Counted from the first letter of the stretch, positions 1-9,490 are shown. The stretch: 64,000 bases of DNA from Neobacillus soli NBRC 102451 (GCF_001591665.1 NZ_BCVI01000048.1:1-64000); one strand, 5' to 3'. A program made the numbers and translations. The notes: a model not told the origin generated them from the sequence alone.

Positions 1-186
1 GTGTGCGATTGCTGAACAAGGCAGTCGCTTTTTGTGTTATTTGAGCAGGAAGGTTTTATATAGAATAATAATATAAAGGTTAGTAGAGGTTTCAGAATAT
101 ACGCGGGAAAATTAACCTTCCGTTTATTGGTAATCCAACACGATTCCTATTGTTTTTGCTTTTTCTAATTTTTAAAGAAAAAGTAG

Positions 187-216
187 TTGACACTGAAAAT
201 AAATTTATGGTATTAT
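187..216 (+). promoter_or_regulatory. Sigma-A promoter of the CarD-like gene
   Basis: TTGACA at 187-192 is followed after 18 bases by TATTAT at 211-216, a good vegetative promoter about 70 bases before the translation start at 285. No operator-like palindrome was noticed next to it. Confidence 0.65.
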
Positions 217-284
217 TAAAAATTTGATAAAAAATAATATATATGTTAAGGTTAAGAAGGTTACCATATATGGAGGTGGATTAT

Positions 285-746
285 TTGTTTCAAATTGGCG
301 ATAACATTGTTTATCCAATGCACGGAGTAGGTATAATTAAAGCCATAGAAGAAAAGGAAATCTCAGGGGAAAAACAACAGTATTATGTCATAAAAATGTT
401 AATCGGTAATATGCAAGTCATGATTCCTACGGGTAAAATATTGAGTTCAAGTATACGCCCTGTTACTGACATAATTGCATTAAAACACATCATAAACATT
501 TTTCATCATGGGGAATCAGATAGATTACTGCCGTGGAAACAAAGGTATAAAGTGAACACGGACAAAATAAAAACGGGTAAAATACAAGAATGTACTGAAG
601 TTGTACGTGATTTAATGCGTATGAAGATAGAAAAAGCACTTAATTCAAGCGAAAAAAAAATGTTAGATAAAGCACATGAATTTTTGATTAGTGAACTGGG
701 ATTAATTAAAGGGATTACTGATAATCAAATAAAAAGTTTCTGTTAG
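285..746 (+). CDS. CarD/CdnL-family transcription regulator (YdeB-like)
   Basis: This 153-residue protein opens with FQIGDNIVYPMHGVG, the start of the CarD_CdnL_TRCF domain that binds the RNA polymerase beta subunit, followed by a helical DNA-binding half (about residues 65-150) containing the conserved segment around LPWKQRYK. CarD-type proteins stabilise open complexes at weak promoters. The TTG start at 285 is chosen because GGAGGTGG (272-279) sits six bases before it; the longer reading frame from 243 would place the ribosome site inside the gene. The strong match to Bacillus YdeB is from memory of the family. Genes downstream are decayed, so context adds nothing. Confidence 0.88.
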   Translation: MFQIGDNIVYPMHGVGIIKAIEEKEISGEKQQYYVIKMLIGNMQVMIPTGKILSSSIRPVTDIIALKHIINIFHHGESDRLLPWKQRYKVNTDKIKTGKIQECTEVVRDLMRMKIEKALNSSEKKMLDKAHEFLISELGLIKGITDNQIKSFC

Positions 747-1201
747 GCTAATTTAAGATAATGTATTACATCACCCGAAAATATCCTGAATTTTTTGGGA
801 ATATGTTTATTATCAAAAGTAAATCTTTTCAAAGACATTCAACTTCTCCAACTCACCTTTAGAGCATTAACCTCATTTGTTATTTCTACAATCTAATCCA
901 TTTTTATTATTTAAATTTCTTTTACGAACGTTTGAAGTTTCATCAAGTAACTCGATAAAATAGTCACTTGATTTTTGCTATCCTGATTCACACTGGCACG
1001 GACAAGGAACCGTAAGGATGAAAGAGAGGTAGGGCTTTCATTGTTTTAGGTATACAATATATTATTTCTAGAAGAAAAAACAATCAATTTCACCTCTATC
1101 TTTAAAATTTTTTTACATCTACTGAGACAGTGAATAGTAATTGTTTATCTTCTTTACGTAAAAGAGAAAAACGAATTGGTAACACCATATGGTCAACTAC
1201 A
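747..1201. other. Non-coding stretch, nothing recognisable
   Basis: About 450 bases of AT-rich sequence with short interrupted frames on both strands. I see no gene or conserved RNA here. Confidence 0.5.
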
Positions 1202-1238
1202 AAAATGGTTTCCAGACAGGAAACCATTTTTTATTTTA
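1202..1238 (+). terminator. Orphan intrinsic terminator
   Basis: A 12-base stem (1202-1213 with 1219-1230, core ATGGTTTCC/GGAAACCAT) with a five-base loop runs into a T-rich tail. No intact gene ends just before it, so it probably survives from a lost gene. Confidence 0.7.
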
Positions 1239-1255
1239 TTTACATAACAATAGTA

Positions 1256-1363
1256 AAGATTACTGGTGATGGTTTTAAATCCTTTGATGAAGGGTAACGC
1301 GTACAATTTGATATTCTAAAAGGACAACGTGGCTCTCAGGCAGAAAACGTTTCTAAAATTTAA
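1256..1363 (+). pseudogene. Cold-shock protein (Csp) C-terminal remnant
   Basis: Reading one frame from 1256 gives ITGDGFKSFDEG, a stop, then RVQFDILKGQRGSQAENVSKI and a stop at 1361. This matches the second half of a CspA-type protein (GDGFKSLDEGQ..EF.I..G.RGPQA.NV). The TAA at 1295-1297 stands where Csp proteins have Gln, so a CAA to TAA change is the simplest cause. The first half with the RNP motifs is missing, so this is a relic. Confidence 0.65.
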
Positions 1364-1484
1364 TTGATCTCCTACCCCTTTGTAAATATGAACTCTAATC
1401 ATAGGGGGGGACCAAGCATAATTACCGCGTTGTACTTGAGTATACTTTTATCATTTCCTTTTACTTCAATGTTTCCCCGAATAA

Positions 1485-1506
1485 TGGGACGAGGTCCCTT
1501 GTCCCA
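1485..1506. repeat. GGGAC-type palindromic repeat, copy 1
   Basis: TGGGAC ... GTCCCA arms (1485-1490 and 1501-1506). Similar GGGGACGG-containing segments occur near 35671 and 48337. Confidence 0.45.
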
Positions 1507-1644
1507 TGAGACTACTTGTCCAATACTCTATCCCTAGCAACTTTTCTCGAACGAGTAAGTTGCCATCTAGAAGAACAAAGGAACCACCCACTCTACATAA
1601 GAAGATACTATAAAAAGGTCCCGTATTAATAGTTCCAATTGTAG

Positions 1645-1830
1645 CTTTTTCTTGTTCCTGTTAAAGGAGATATTATTGATGACCCAGATTTTGATTCAAG
1701 ATTTCATAATGGATATGAGGTTGTAAAAGTTACCCTAAATTATGAGACAAATGAATGCTATGTATCTCTACATGCACTTGCAATTGAATTAGAGGAAATT
1801 AGTATCATTGACTATATAGAAAAATTGTAG
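1645..1830 (+). pseudogene. Unidentified gene fragment
   Basis: A frame open from 1645 to a TAG at 1828 encodes about 60 residues with natural-looking composition (GDIIDDPDFDSRFHNGYEVVKV...), but it has no start codon or ribosome site. After the stop, another frame continues with HEWRIVSKEELL, which suggests a frameshifted longer gene cut off at the mobile cassette at 1882. I do not recognise the family. Confidence 0.35.
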
Positions 1831-1881
1831 CACATGAATGGCGTATTGTTTCAAAAGAAGAATTATTAACCTGCCTTTTTA

Positions 1882-2312
1882 GGCTCTGTTAAATTTTAAT
1901 GTTGATTATTGCACAATAAATTTAAGGAGCCTTAATAATTGGGGTTTCTTCAATGTCTAAATAACTAACGCTCCCGTTTAAACACTCTTTTTAAAAATAC
2001 GTTTCAAATCAAAAAAACCAATCGTTCCACAAATTAACCCCCCTGCTGACAATAACGCAGGTATAAGCCAATTATCTCCCCAACTTACAACAACACTATA
2101 TAGGCAACCTATAGCAACAGCTAATGAGGCATATTTTGTTCGCCATCTTTCAAGTTTAGAAGTCGTTTTATTGCGCAAATTTTGTTCCTCCTTACTGGTA
2201 AAAGTTAATTGAATAAGGACTACACCTTGAATTTTGACAGTCTCAAACTATCATATGTGTCCGTCATTTCAAATACAAGTATCAAATATCAACATCTTAC
2301 TTTAACAGAGTC
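1882..2312. mobile_element. Small cassette bounded by 32-bp terminal inverted repeats (MIC-like)
   Basis: The left end (1882-1913, starting GGCTCTGTTAAA) and the reverse complement of the right end (2281-2312, starting GACTCTGTTAAA) share about 25 of 32 bases, including ATGTTGAT. The 431-bp interior holds one small gene and no transposase. The flanking 8-mers (CCTTTTTA and TACTTTTA) match only at five positions, so a target duplication is uncertain. Mobile insertion cassettes with IS-type ends and a passenger gene are known from Bacillus; the ends look IS1595-like to me, from memory. Confidence 0.6.
1978..2178 (-). CDS. Small membrane protein, passenger of the cassette
   Basis: The product has 66 residues: a basic N-terminus (about 1-15), then two hydrophobic segments (about 16-33 and 38-55) and a basic tail ending FKKSV, so it should be a two-helix inner-membrane protein. 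The TTG start at 2178 is supported by AAGGAGGA seven bases upstream on the minus strand. It is the only gene between the inverted repeats at 1882 and 2312. I do not recognise a family; the function is unknown. Confidence 0.6.
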   Translation of the reverse strand: MRNKTTSKLERWRTKYASLAVAIGCLYSVVVSWGDNWLIPALLSAGGLICGTIGFFDLKRIFKKSV

Positions 2313-2468
2313 TACTTTTAAAAGAGGGTCTAGTGTTTAAAAATATTAACAGTAATGAGAGTCAATTTTTCTGTACATGGAGCATTCTCTTTTCATTTGA
2401 CAATTCATAATTGGGTTGCAAAATGAAAGAAGAATCCTTTTTTATTGGTACGAAAGGAAATATAAAAA

Positions 2469-3240
2469 ATGAATAATAAACCAAAAGTAGAGAATGAAAA
2501 AAATGATTCTCTAAACGAAACAAGTTTGGATAAAGAAGCTCGTTTTTTTATTGATAATCTGAAAGAATATGATGAATACCGTTTGCCACAGCGGGCATAT
2601 CACATTATCCGTCTTGCGATCCGTGATTTAATTCTTCCTCCAGGGAAAACCATATTGGAGAGAGAAATGGCTGAAGTGTTACAAATGAGCCGAACTCCTG
2701 TAAGAGAAGCGCTCGTGCGTTTGGAGACGGAGGGCATGGTGCGAATTATTCCTAGGCGAGGATTCTTTGTAGAACCGATCGAGAGAGAGGATCTCAAAAA
2801 AATTTATGATACTGTAGAAACACTTGATGGACTTGCCGTAAGTCTTGCTACAGCAAGGGTTGGCGAAGTAGAGATTGAGCAACTTGAATCCTTAATTGAA
2901 CTACAGGAAGAGGTGCTTGAGCAAAAGAATTTAAAAAGTGGGCAATTTAGGACGATTAATTCCATCATTTGATTATTCAGTTTGCGGACAATAAACGACT
3001 TAATGCCGTTACGATATGCACTCTGACCAATTACATCGTGCCAGATTATTTACAATCAATCAGCGCCCGGTCCTTACCAAATCAATCATAGAACATAAAG
3101 CCATCATTTCCTGTATGAAAACAAAAGAAGGGGCAGCTGCCCGTTTGGTGATGCAGTCCCACAGAAGTCGTGCCCAAAAAGAAATTTTAGTTGCCCTTGA
3201 TAAGATATACGATATGGAGACAGGAGAACGACATACATAA
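2469..3240 (+). pseudogene. GntR-family (FadR/FCD type) regulator, frameshifted
   Basis: The N-terminal frame (2469-2972) has a complete winged helix (AYHIIRLAIRDLILPPG, REMAEVLQMSRTPVREALVRLE, about residues 43-100) and the start of the FCD ligand domain. The FCD part then continues in a second frame (FHHLIIQFADNKRLNAV from 2960) and a third (from about 3016, RARLFTINQRP...). At least two frameshifts therefore break the gene. FCD-type GntR proteins commonly control aromatic and organic-acid operons, so it may once have governed the catechol operon at 4697. Confidence 0.8.
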
Positions 3241-3465
3241 AGCCAGTATCCTTTTCAAACTGATACAGAAAGTCTTATTTTTCGTTTTGATCATTCAGGA
3301 AAGGTACATAGTGAAGTAAAATAATACAAAGGCTGTTCTCTATTGTAATGAAAATATGAATATGGAGGACAGCCTAATTTCTATTTAGCTTCAGCCGAAC
3401 TATGATCCCAATTACGGACCCCATCTTCACATATAGGCTCACCTCAAAATGGTTGTTGTTTTCAT
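3241..3465. other. Intergenic stretch with one imperfect hairpin
   Basis: It holds an imperfect 10-base inverted repeat (GGCTGTTCTC with GAGGACAGCC, about 3333-3377). I see no gene. Confidence 0.4.
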
Positions 3466-3640
3466 GGATTCGCTTATTAGAGCCGAAGATTCGCCCATTG
3501 GAACCATAAAATCGCCCATTGGAACCATAAAATCGCTCATTGAATCAAAAATTCACCCCATTGGATTGAAAAATCACTCAAATGACCATCCAATTCACCG
3601 TTTGAATCCCCAAATTCACCAATAGAACTTCAAAAAATAC
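3466..3640. repeat. Degenerate tandem repeat, unit about 19-22 bases
   Basis: Successive units follow the pattern AT(T)CGCCCATTGGAACCATAAA. Two neighbouring copies (from 3489 and 3511) are nearly identical and five or more flanking units are progressively degraded (ATCGCTCATTGAATCAAAA, ATTCACCCCATTGGATTGAAAA and so on). There is no spacer between units, so this is not a CRISPR array. Confidence 0.7.
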
Positions 3641-3669
3641 CTAAAGTACCGGGGGACTGACCCTTTTTT
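3641..3669 (+). repeat. REP-like palindrome, half copy
   Basis: ACCGGGGGACTGACCC followed by a T-run: the right half of the palindromic family seen in full at 27532. It could terminate transcription of the tandem-repeat region. Confidence 0.55.
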
Positions 3670-3688
3670 GCTTTTTCGAGAATTAAAA

Positions 3689-4461
3689 TCATCTTTTCCA
3701 ATAACCCAGCCTCTCAGAAATTAAATCTCCGGAACGGATTAATTCACTAGCAAAATAGTATATCCGCTGTTTCGAGAAACGAGAACTTGGTCCGACTAGA
3801 TTGATAGCGGCAATGACTTTACCAGTATGATCTCTTACTGGTGCAGATACGGAGGTCACTCCTAAATTGAATTCTTCATCACTGACTGAATATCCTTGAT
3901 TTATTATGGTTTTCAACTCTTGGCGAAAAACATCTGGATCTGTAATGGTATGAAGAGTTAAAGAAACTAGTCCACTTCGCGTAACAAGATCAACAATGTA
4001 GCTGCCACTGTGGCAAGCAGGAGTTTACCAGAGCTCGTGCAGTGAGCATAATTATGAAATCCTAAGTGCGATGGTAATTTATAAGAGTTTTTACTCTCTG
4101 CTTTGCATAAATAGACAACTTGGCTATTTTCTAAGATTGCGAGATGTGCTGTTTCCCCATATTTATTTGCTAAATTTGTGAGTACCGGAAGTGTTTCAGT
4201 ATGGAGATCGATGTTGCCGAGGACAATTGAGCTCAATTCTACAACAGATAAGCCCAATTCATATTTATTGGTTTCGATATTTTTTTGAACTAATCCTTCG
4301 GTGGCAAGTGTTGCAAGAATTCTTTGGACACTGCTTTTTCCTAATCCAAGCTCAGCAGCAAGTTCACGCACTCCTTTTTGTGGTTGGTCCATTTTAAAAG
4401 AACGTAAAATTCTGATCGCATTTTTTACTGAAGAGAGTAACTTTTCTTGTTCTTGAATCAT
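3689..4461 (-). pseudogene. IclR-family regulator, single frameshift
   Basis: The first part (4461 down to 3967) has the IclR winged helix (SVKNAIRILRSF, GVRELAAELGLGKSSVQRILATL) and the beginning of the effector domain up to SGKLLLA. There the frame is lost near 4005. The other frame continues naturally (DLVTRSGLVSLTLHTITDPDVFRQEL) into the C-terminal piece 3916-3689 (INQGYSVSDEEFNLGVTSVSAPV, FSKQRIYYFASEL). Rejoined, it would be about 257 residues, normal for IclR. It is divergent from the catechol operon, the usual position for its regulator. A sequencing error cannot be excluded. Confidence 0.82.
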
Positions 4462-4504
4462 TTTTTCCTCCGATTATTAAAAAATCAAAAAATATTTAGA
4501 AAGT

Positions 4505-4521
4505 GTCCCTTATAAAGGGAC
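4505..4521. promoter_or_regulatory. Candidate operator of the catechol operon
   Basis: A perfect inverted repeat GTCCCTT-ATA-AAGGGAC lies between the divergent iclR-like gene and the operon, eight bases upstream of the -35 box. IclR proteins bind short palindromes near such promoters; assignment to this IclR is inference. Confidence 0.5.
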
Positions 4522-4528
4522 AATCGTG

Positions 4529-4557
4529 TTGAAGGTGTAATTCATAGGCATTATGAT
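4529..4557 (+). promoter_or_regulatory. Sigma-A promoter of the catechol operon
   Basis: TTGAAG (4529-4534), 17-base spacer, TATGAT (4552-4557). It would give a leader of about 130 bases that contains the cre box at 4610. Confidence 0.6.
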
Positions 4558-4609
4558 ATAAACACACACTAGGTTTTAGACCATTTAGAAAATAGTGGTG
4601 GCGTATATT

Positions 4610-4624
4610 ATGTAAACGTTATCA
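4610..4624 (+). promoter_or_regulatory. cre box for CcpA
   Basis: ATGTAAACGTTATCA fits the Bacillus consensus WTGNAANCGNWNNCW at every position. It lies about 45 bases downstream of the predicted start of transcription, where bound CcpA acts as a roadblock. This predicts repression of catechol breakdown by preferred sugars. Confidence 0.75.
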
Positions 4625-4696
4625 TTATTCAGCATATTTCGTCAATATAGGCTGTTTTGTTTTACAGAAAAAGATGGATCTAGGGAGGAACGGAAC

Positions 4697-5689
4697 ATGA
4701 CAAATTTTTTTAAGGAACCAATTTTTGATGTGGCACAATTAGCACACCTGGAGATTCTTTCTCCGAAACTTGAACAGTCCGTTGAATTTTTCACACGGTT
4801 TTTAGGGATGGAAGTAACTGCTCGTTCTGGTCAATCTGTTTATCTTCGTGCTTATGAGGATTTTTATCACAATACCTTAATTATTACTGAGGCAAAAGAA
4901 GCGGGAGTAGGACATGTCGCCTGGCGTGCAACTTCCCCTCAAGCTCTTCAACGGCGAGTGGAGGAAATTGAAAAGACTGGATTGGGCAAAGGTTGGATCG
5001 AGGGAGATATCGGCCATGGAGTGGCCTACCAGTTTATGACACCAGATGGTCATTTAATGGAAATTTTATGGGATGTCGAGTATTACAAAGTACCTGATGA
5101 GCAAAGGTCAAAACTATTAAATCGTCCATCAAAACGGCCAGATCGTGGTGTACCAGTTCGTCGTCTCGATCATATTAATTTAATGACTTCGAATCCAGGA
5201 AAAGACACTGACTTTTTGATAGATACATTAGGCTTTCGGTTAAGAGAGCAAATTCAAGATAACGGCCATGTACTTGGAAGTTGGTTAAGCGTTTCTAATC
5301 TCGTTCATGAAATTGCCTATATGCAAGAGCCTAATGGAGTAAAAGGGAAGCTCCATCATCTTTGCTACTGGTATGGAATACCCCAAAATCTTTATGATAT
5401 TGCTGATTTGCTTAAAGATCATGGTGTTTTCGTTGAAGTCCCTCCGAATAAGCATGGAATCAGCCAAGCTTTCTGTATGTATGTAATTGAACCAGGCGGA
5501 AACAGAATCGAATTGTTCGGAGATGCTGGCTATATTATTACCGACCCAGCATGGAAGCCAGTCGTGTGGGAGATGAAGGATGTACCTGGCAACGGGGATA
5601 CTTGGATTGGTACCGATTTCCCTGTATCTTGGTGGACGCAAGGTACACCGATTACATCTCCAAAGCCTGTTGAAATAGTAAAACCTTAA
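4697..5689 (+). CDS. Catechol 2,3-dioxygenase (extradiol, type I, VOC fold)
   Basis: The 330-residue enzyme cleaves catechol next to the hydroxyls, giving 2-hydroxymuconic semialdehyde, with Fe(II) and O2 in the cytoplasm. Two vicinal-oxygen-chelate halves are visible: residues about 14-130 ([17 protein letters not shown]) and about 155-275. The catalytic half has the metal ligands His159 (LDHINL), His220/221 (KLHHLCYW) and Glu272 (GNRIELFG), spaced much as in XylE. The start has GGGAGGAACGGAAC before ATG. It is the first gene of a seven-gene operon that completes the lower meta pathway. No phenol or benzene hydroxylase is nearby, so the source of catechol must be elsewhere. Confidence 0.93.
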   Translation: MTNFFKEPIFDVAQLAHLEILSPKLEQSVEFFTRFLGMEVTARSGQSVYLRAYEDFYHNTLIITEAKEAGVGHVAWRATSPQALQRRVEEIEKTGLGKGWIEGDIGHGVAYQFMTPDGHLMEILWDVEYYKVPDEQRSKLLNRPSKRPDRGVPVRRLDHINLMTSNPGKDTDFLIDTLGFRLREQIQDNGHVLGSWLSVSNLVHEIAYMQEPNGVKGKLHHLCYWYGIPQNLYDIADLLKDHGVFVEVPPNKHGISQAFCMYVIEPGGNRIELFGDAGYIITDPAWKPVVWEMKDVPGNGDTWIGTDFPVSWWTQGTPITSPKPVEIVKP

Positions 5690-5722
5690 TTCATAGCATA
5701 CTAGAAAGTGGGGTGAGAGGTC

Positions 5723-6634
5723 TTGTCTAAAATAAAGGCTGCGATTTTAGGTTCAGGAAATATTGGAACAGACCTAATGTACAAAATTTTAAAAAATGAA
5801 GGCAATATGGAGTTAGCTTTGGTGGCAGGTATTGACCCAGATTCAGAAGGACTGGCAAGAGCTCAGGCGAAGGGAATTCGTACGAGCCATCACGGAATTG
5901 CTGCGATCTTGGAAGACCCAGAGATTAAGATTGTCTTTGATGCGACAAGCGCAAAAGCACATAAGTTGAATGCCCAATCACTACGTGTGAAGGGGAAATT
6001 AGCGATTGACATGACCCCTGCGGCAATCGGACCGTTTGTTGTGCCAACCGTAAATATGAAGGAACATATTGAATCCATGAATGTCAACTTGATTTCATGT
6101 GGAGGCCAGGCAACTACTCCGCTTGTTCACGCAGTCAATCGTGTTGTACCAGTTCACTATGCTGAAGTCATTACTACCGCAGCCAGTGTTTCGATTGGCC
6201 CGGGAACAAGGCAAAATGTAGATGAATTTGTTCGAACGACTGCGAATGCTGTTCAACAAGTGGGCGGAGCTAAACTAGCGAGGGCGATTCCGGTGTTTAA
6301 TCCGGCAGAACCACCAATTAATATGACCAATTCTGTTTATGCAGTCATTAAAGAAGAGTTTGATGAAGGAGCTGTCATTTCATCTGTTCAATCGATTGTA
6401 GCCGAGATTTCAAGTTATGTTCCAGGCTACAGATTAAAGGGAATACCATTTATTGATTACCGTGAAACACCTTGGGGACGGTTACCAACCGTCGTGATCA
6501 TGAATGAGGTTGCAGGGGATGGAGACTTTTTCCCTACCTATGCGGGGAATTTGGATATTATGACAGCATCAGCGTATAAAGTGGGAGATTTATATGCTGC
6601 ACATTTTCTCGGATCTAAGGAGGTGAGCCGATGA
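5723..6634 (+). CDS. Acetaldehyde dehydrogenase (acetylating)
   Basis: The 303-residue protein oxidises acetaldehyde to acetyl-CoA with NAD and CoA, the last step of the meta pathway. It shows the nucleotide-binding loop GSGNIGTDL (10-18) and the catalytic Cys126 in [10 protein letters not shown]. The TTG start at 5723 follows a GGTGAGAGG ribosome site. The next gene, the aldolase, overlaps by four bases (ATGA). In this family the two subunits form a complex that channels acetaldehyde, and the overlap fits coupled translation. Confidence 0.94.
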   Translation: MSKIKAAILGSGNIGTDLMYKILKNEGNMELALVAGIDPDSEGLARAQAKGIRTSHHGIAAILEDPEIKIVFDATSAKAHKLNAQSLRVKGKLAIDMTPAAIGPFVVPTVNMKEHIESMNVNLISCGGQATTPLVHAVNRVVPVHYAEVITTAASVSIGPGTRQNVDEFVRTTANAVQQVGGAKLARAIPVFNPAEPPINMTNSVYAVIKEEFDEGAVISSVQSIVAEISSYVPGYRLKGIPFIDYRETPWGRLPTVVIMNEVAGDGDFFPTYAGNLDIMTASAYKVGDLYAAHFLGSKEVSR

Positions 6635-7644
6635 AGATTCCTAGACTTACAGATACAACACTAAGAGATGGCGACCACGCTGTTAGCCATAGTTACACCC
6701 CAGAAATGGTACGGACAATTGTACGAAATTTAGATGAAGCAGGTGTACGTATCATCGAAGTTAGCCACGGTTCTGGCTTGAACGGGTCGACGATTCAGCA
6801 GGGGTTTTCGACACATTCTGAATTTGATTTGATTAAAGTGGCTGTAGAAACAGCGAAACAAGCAAAAATTGCTTCCTTATTCGTTCCAGGAATTGGAACG
6901 AGCGATGAATTAAGAGAGGCTGCAGAAATAGGCATTTCTGTCATCCGGATCGCCGTTCATTGTACCGAAGCAGATGTAACGGAGCAGTATTTCAGACTCG
7001 CGAAAGAATTAGGGCTTGAGGCAGTTGGCTTTTTGATGATGTCTCATACTCAACCAGCAAACGTGCTGGTTGAGCAGGCGAAGCTGATGGAATCATATGG
7101 TGCTGATTGCGTCTATGTGGTCGATTCTGCAGGGGCACTTGTTCAAAGTGGTGTGAGGGAAAGGGTTTCTGCTCTAAAAGAAGCGTTAACTATCGAAGTT
7201 GGTTTTCACGCTCATAATAATCTAGGCTTAGCAATAGGCAATACAATGACAGCGCTTGAAGCTGGAGCAGACCAAATTGATGGCACCCTTAGGGGACTAG
7301 GGGCTGGAGCAGGGAATGCACCATCTGAAGTACTAGTGGCTGTACTAAATAAAATGAACCTTGATACAGGTATAAATCTTTCCATTTTAATGGATGTCGC
7401 GGAGGAAGTAGTGGCTCCGTTGATGGAGACGCCAATCGTGATCGACCGTGACAACTTATCTAGCGGATATGCAGGAGTGTATAACAGCTTTTTATTACAT
7501 GTTAGGCATGCAGCCGAGAAGTTCGGTGTAAAGGCTTCAGAAATTATGGAGGAATTGGGTAAAAGGAATGCAGTTGCTGGTCAAGAAGACTGGATTTTAG
7601 ATGTGGCAGTCGAACTAGCAGAGAAAAAAGGGTTAAAGGTTTAG
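6631..7644 (+). CDS. 4-hydroxy-2-oxovalerate aldolase
   Basis: The 337-residue TIM-barrel enzyme splits 4-hydroxy-2-oxovalerate into pyruvate and acetaldehyde. The N-terminal [11 protein letters not shown] segment carries Arg12 and Asp13 (metal and substrate binding), and FHAHNN supplies the metal ligands His193 and His195. The C-terminal extension (about 270-337) is the part that docks onto the dehydrogenase in known complexes. Its length equals that of family members such as DmpG/BphI, and its start overlaps the preceding stop. Confidence 0.94.
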   Translation: MKIPRLTDTTLRDGDHAVSHSYTPEMVRTIVRNLDEAGVRIIEVSHGSGLNGSTIQQGFSTHSEFDLIKVAVETAKQAKIASLFVPGIGTSDELREAAEIGISVIRIAVHCTEADVTEQYFRLAKELGLEAVGFLMMSHTQPANVLVEQAKLMESYGADCVYVVDSAGALVQSGVRERVSALKEALTIEVGFHAHNNLGLAIGNTMTALEAGADQIDGTLRGLGAGAGNAPSEVLVAVLNKMNLDTGINLSILMDVAEEVVAPLMETPIVIDRDNLSSGYAGVYNSFLLHVRHAAEKFGVKASEIMEELGKRNAVAGQEDWILDVAVELAEKKGLKV

Positions 7645-7668
7645 TGGTCGTAAGAGGAGGAATTAAAT

Positions 7669-8448
7669 GTGACAATCGTTCTAGAAGCTGCTAGCCGCTT
7701 ATTGGAAGCCGAGGAAACGAAGAAGGTCATTGAACCATTAACGGTTTCCTATCCAGGGATTACAGTGGATGAAGCCTACTATACCCAATTAGAGATCATC
7801 CGAAGAAAAGTTGAGAATGGTGGAGTCATTGTCGGGAAAAAAATTGGGGCAACAAGCAAAGCCATTCAAAATATGTTTGGTGTCAACCAGCCTGATTATG
7901 GTCATTTATTGGCTGATATGATGGTTGTCGAAGGTGAAACGATTTCACTTGATCAATATATTCAACCAAAAGTGGAGTTTGAGATTGCTTTTATTTTGAA
8001 AAAGGATTTAAAAGGTCCGAATGTTTCCATACTGGATGTTATTGAAGCTACGGATTATATCGTTCCAGCGATAGAAGTAATTGATAGCCGTATTGATGAT
8101 TGGCGGATTAAATTTGAAGACACGGTCGCAGACAATGGTTCCTCCGCCGCTGCCATTATTGGAGGAAAGCCGACAAAGCTTGAAGGAGTGGATCTTACCC
8201 ATATCGGAATGGTGGCTTATCGAAATGGAGAAATGATAGATTCCGGCGCAGGTGCAGCCGTCCTTGGAAATCCGCTTCGTTCCGTTGCATGGCTAGCCAA
8301 TTCCTTAGGGAAATACGATGTGGCCTTAAAAGCGGGGGAAATCGTTCTTTCAGGGGCTTTAACAAGTGCAATCGAAGTGAAGGAAAATGACACGTTTACT
8401 GCTGAGTTTGCTCATATTGGTTCAGTGACTGCTTCCTTTAAACGATAA
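7669..8448 (+). CDS. 2-hydroxypenta-2,4-dienoate hydratase (XylJ-like)
   Basis: The 259-residue protein of the hydratase/decarboxylase (FAH-like) family adds water to 2-hydroxypentadienoate to give 4-hydroxy-2-oxovalerate. Assigned as hydratase rather than decarboxylase because GKKIGATSKAIQNMFGV, DSRIDDWRIKFEDTVADN and LKAGEIVLSGAL resemble XylJ/MhpD. Metal-binding Glu residues sit in PKVEFEIAF. The GTG start at 7669 has AGAGGAGG nine bases upstream. It is a tandem paralogue of the next gene. Confidence 0.87.
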   Translation: MTIVLEAASRLLEAEETKKVIEPLTVSYPGITVDEAYYTQLEIIRRKVENGGVIVGKKIGATSKAIQNMFGVNQPDYGHLLADMMVVEGETISLDQYIQPKVEFEIAFILKKDLKGPNVSILDVIEATDYIVPAIEVIDSRIDDWRIKFEDTVADNGSSAAAIIGGKPTKLEGVDLTHIGMVAYRNGEMIDSGAGAAVLGNPLRSVAWLANSLGKYDVALKAGEIVLSGALTSAIEVKENDTFTAEFAHIGSVTASFKR

Positions 8449-8470
8449 AAATAGAAACTAGGTGACAAAC

Positions 8471-9262
8471 ATGATAAAGACTGATGTGATTGATCAAATA
8501 GCTTTTGAACTATACGAGGCGGAAAAACAGAAAAAGTCGGTTAATAAATTTGTTGAAGCTTATCCTGAATTGGATGAAACATTAGCCTACCAGGTACAAG
8601 AACGATTAATTGCCATGAAATGCAAGGAAGAGAACACAAAAAGAATCGGTCGAAAACTTGGCTTAACGAGTAAGGCAAAACAAGTAATGATGGGTGTTCA
8701 TGAACCATCTTACGGGGTATTGCTAGAAAGTATGCAACTGTTTGAAGGGGAACGCATTTCGCTTGCACCGTTTATTCATGCAAAACTCGAGCCTGAAATT
8801 GCCTTTATTTTTAATAAGGAAGTAAAAGGTCCGAATGTAACCGTAGCAGATGTACTGGCTGCAACAGAATATATAGCTCCTGCAGTTGAAATCATTGACA
8901 GCAGGTTCCAAGGTTTTAGCTTTACACTGCCAGATGCCGTTGCCGATAATTCCTCTTCTTCCCGTTTTATTATTGGAGAAAGATTCTATTCACCGAAAAA
9001 TTTGGATTTGAAATTAATGGGTATGGTCTTCAAGCAAAACGGGGAAGTCGTAGCTACGGGTGCTGGTGCAGCTGTAATGGGGCATCCAGCGAGGGCGATT
9101 GCATGGCTAGCAAATAGATTGTATAAGGTTGGACAGAGCATTCAACCAGGGGAAGTGGTGTTAAGTGGTTCCCTATCAGCGGCAATTAAGATTGAAGCGG
9201 GTGACCTTTTTTCAGCAAGCTTTGATGGGATTGGTTCCGTAGAGGCTGTATTTTCTGAATAA
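8471..9262 (+). CDS. 4-oxalocrotonate decarboxylase (XylI-like)
   Basis: The 263-residue paralogue of the preceding gene removes CO2 from 2-oxo-3-hexenedioate to give the hydratase substrate; in known systems the two enzymes form a complex. XylI-type features are GRKLGLTSKAKQVMMGV, DSRFQGFSFTLPDAVADNSSSSR and GAGAAVMGHPARAIAWLANRL. The ATG at 8471 is preferred because AGGTGA ends six bases before it; a GTG at 8462 overlaps that ribosome site. Together with the tautomerase and semialdehyde dehydrogenase it forms the 4-oxalocrotonate branch. Confidence 0.86.
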   Translation: MIKTDVIDQIAFELYEAEKQKKSVNKFVEAYPELDETLAYQVQERLIAMKCKEENTKRIGRKLGLTSKAKQVMMGVHEPSYGVLLESMQLFEGERISLAPFIHAKLEPEIAFIFNKEVKGPNVTVADVLAATEYIAPAVEIIDSRFQGFSFTLPDAVADNSSSSRFIIGERFYSPKNLDLKLMGMVFKQNGEVVATGAGAAVMGHPARAIAWLANRLYKVGQSIQPGEVVLSGSLSAAIKIEAGDLFSASFDGIGSVEAVFSE

Positions 9263-9289
9263 ACAACAAGGCGAAGGGAGAGAGTTTTT

Positions 9290-9490
9290 ATGCCATTTAT
9301 TCAGATTAATATTCTTAAAGGCAGATCGCCTGAAAAGAAAGAACGATTGATTAGAGAAGTTTCCGACTTAGTTTCTGATGTGTTAGAATCTCCCGTTCAA
9401 AATGTGCGTGTGATGATCCATGAAGTAGAACCTGAACATTGGGGAATCGCGGGAGAATCTGTTAAAAAAAGAAGTGAGGTTTCAAAATGA
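9290..9490 (+). CDS. 4-oxalocrotonate tautomerase
   Basis: The 66-residue protein converts 2-hydroxymuconate to 2-oxo-3-hexenedioate. Counting from the proline exposed after Met removal, Pro1 (catalytic base), Arg11 and Arg39 are at the canonical positions; position 50 is Trp where Pseudomonas 4-OT has Phe. The strong AAGGGAGAG ribosome site precedes ATG. The stop overlaps the start of the dehydrogenase by four bases. Confidence 0.92.
   Translation: MPFIQINILKGRSPEKKERLIREVSDLVSDVLESPVQNVRVMIHEVEPEHWGIAGESVKKRSEVSK

Noticed and set aside
3466..3640. Repeated units that could suggest a CRISPR array
   Set aside because: Units are contiguous, about 21 bases, degenerate and without spacers, and no cas gene is nearby.
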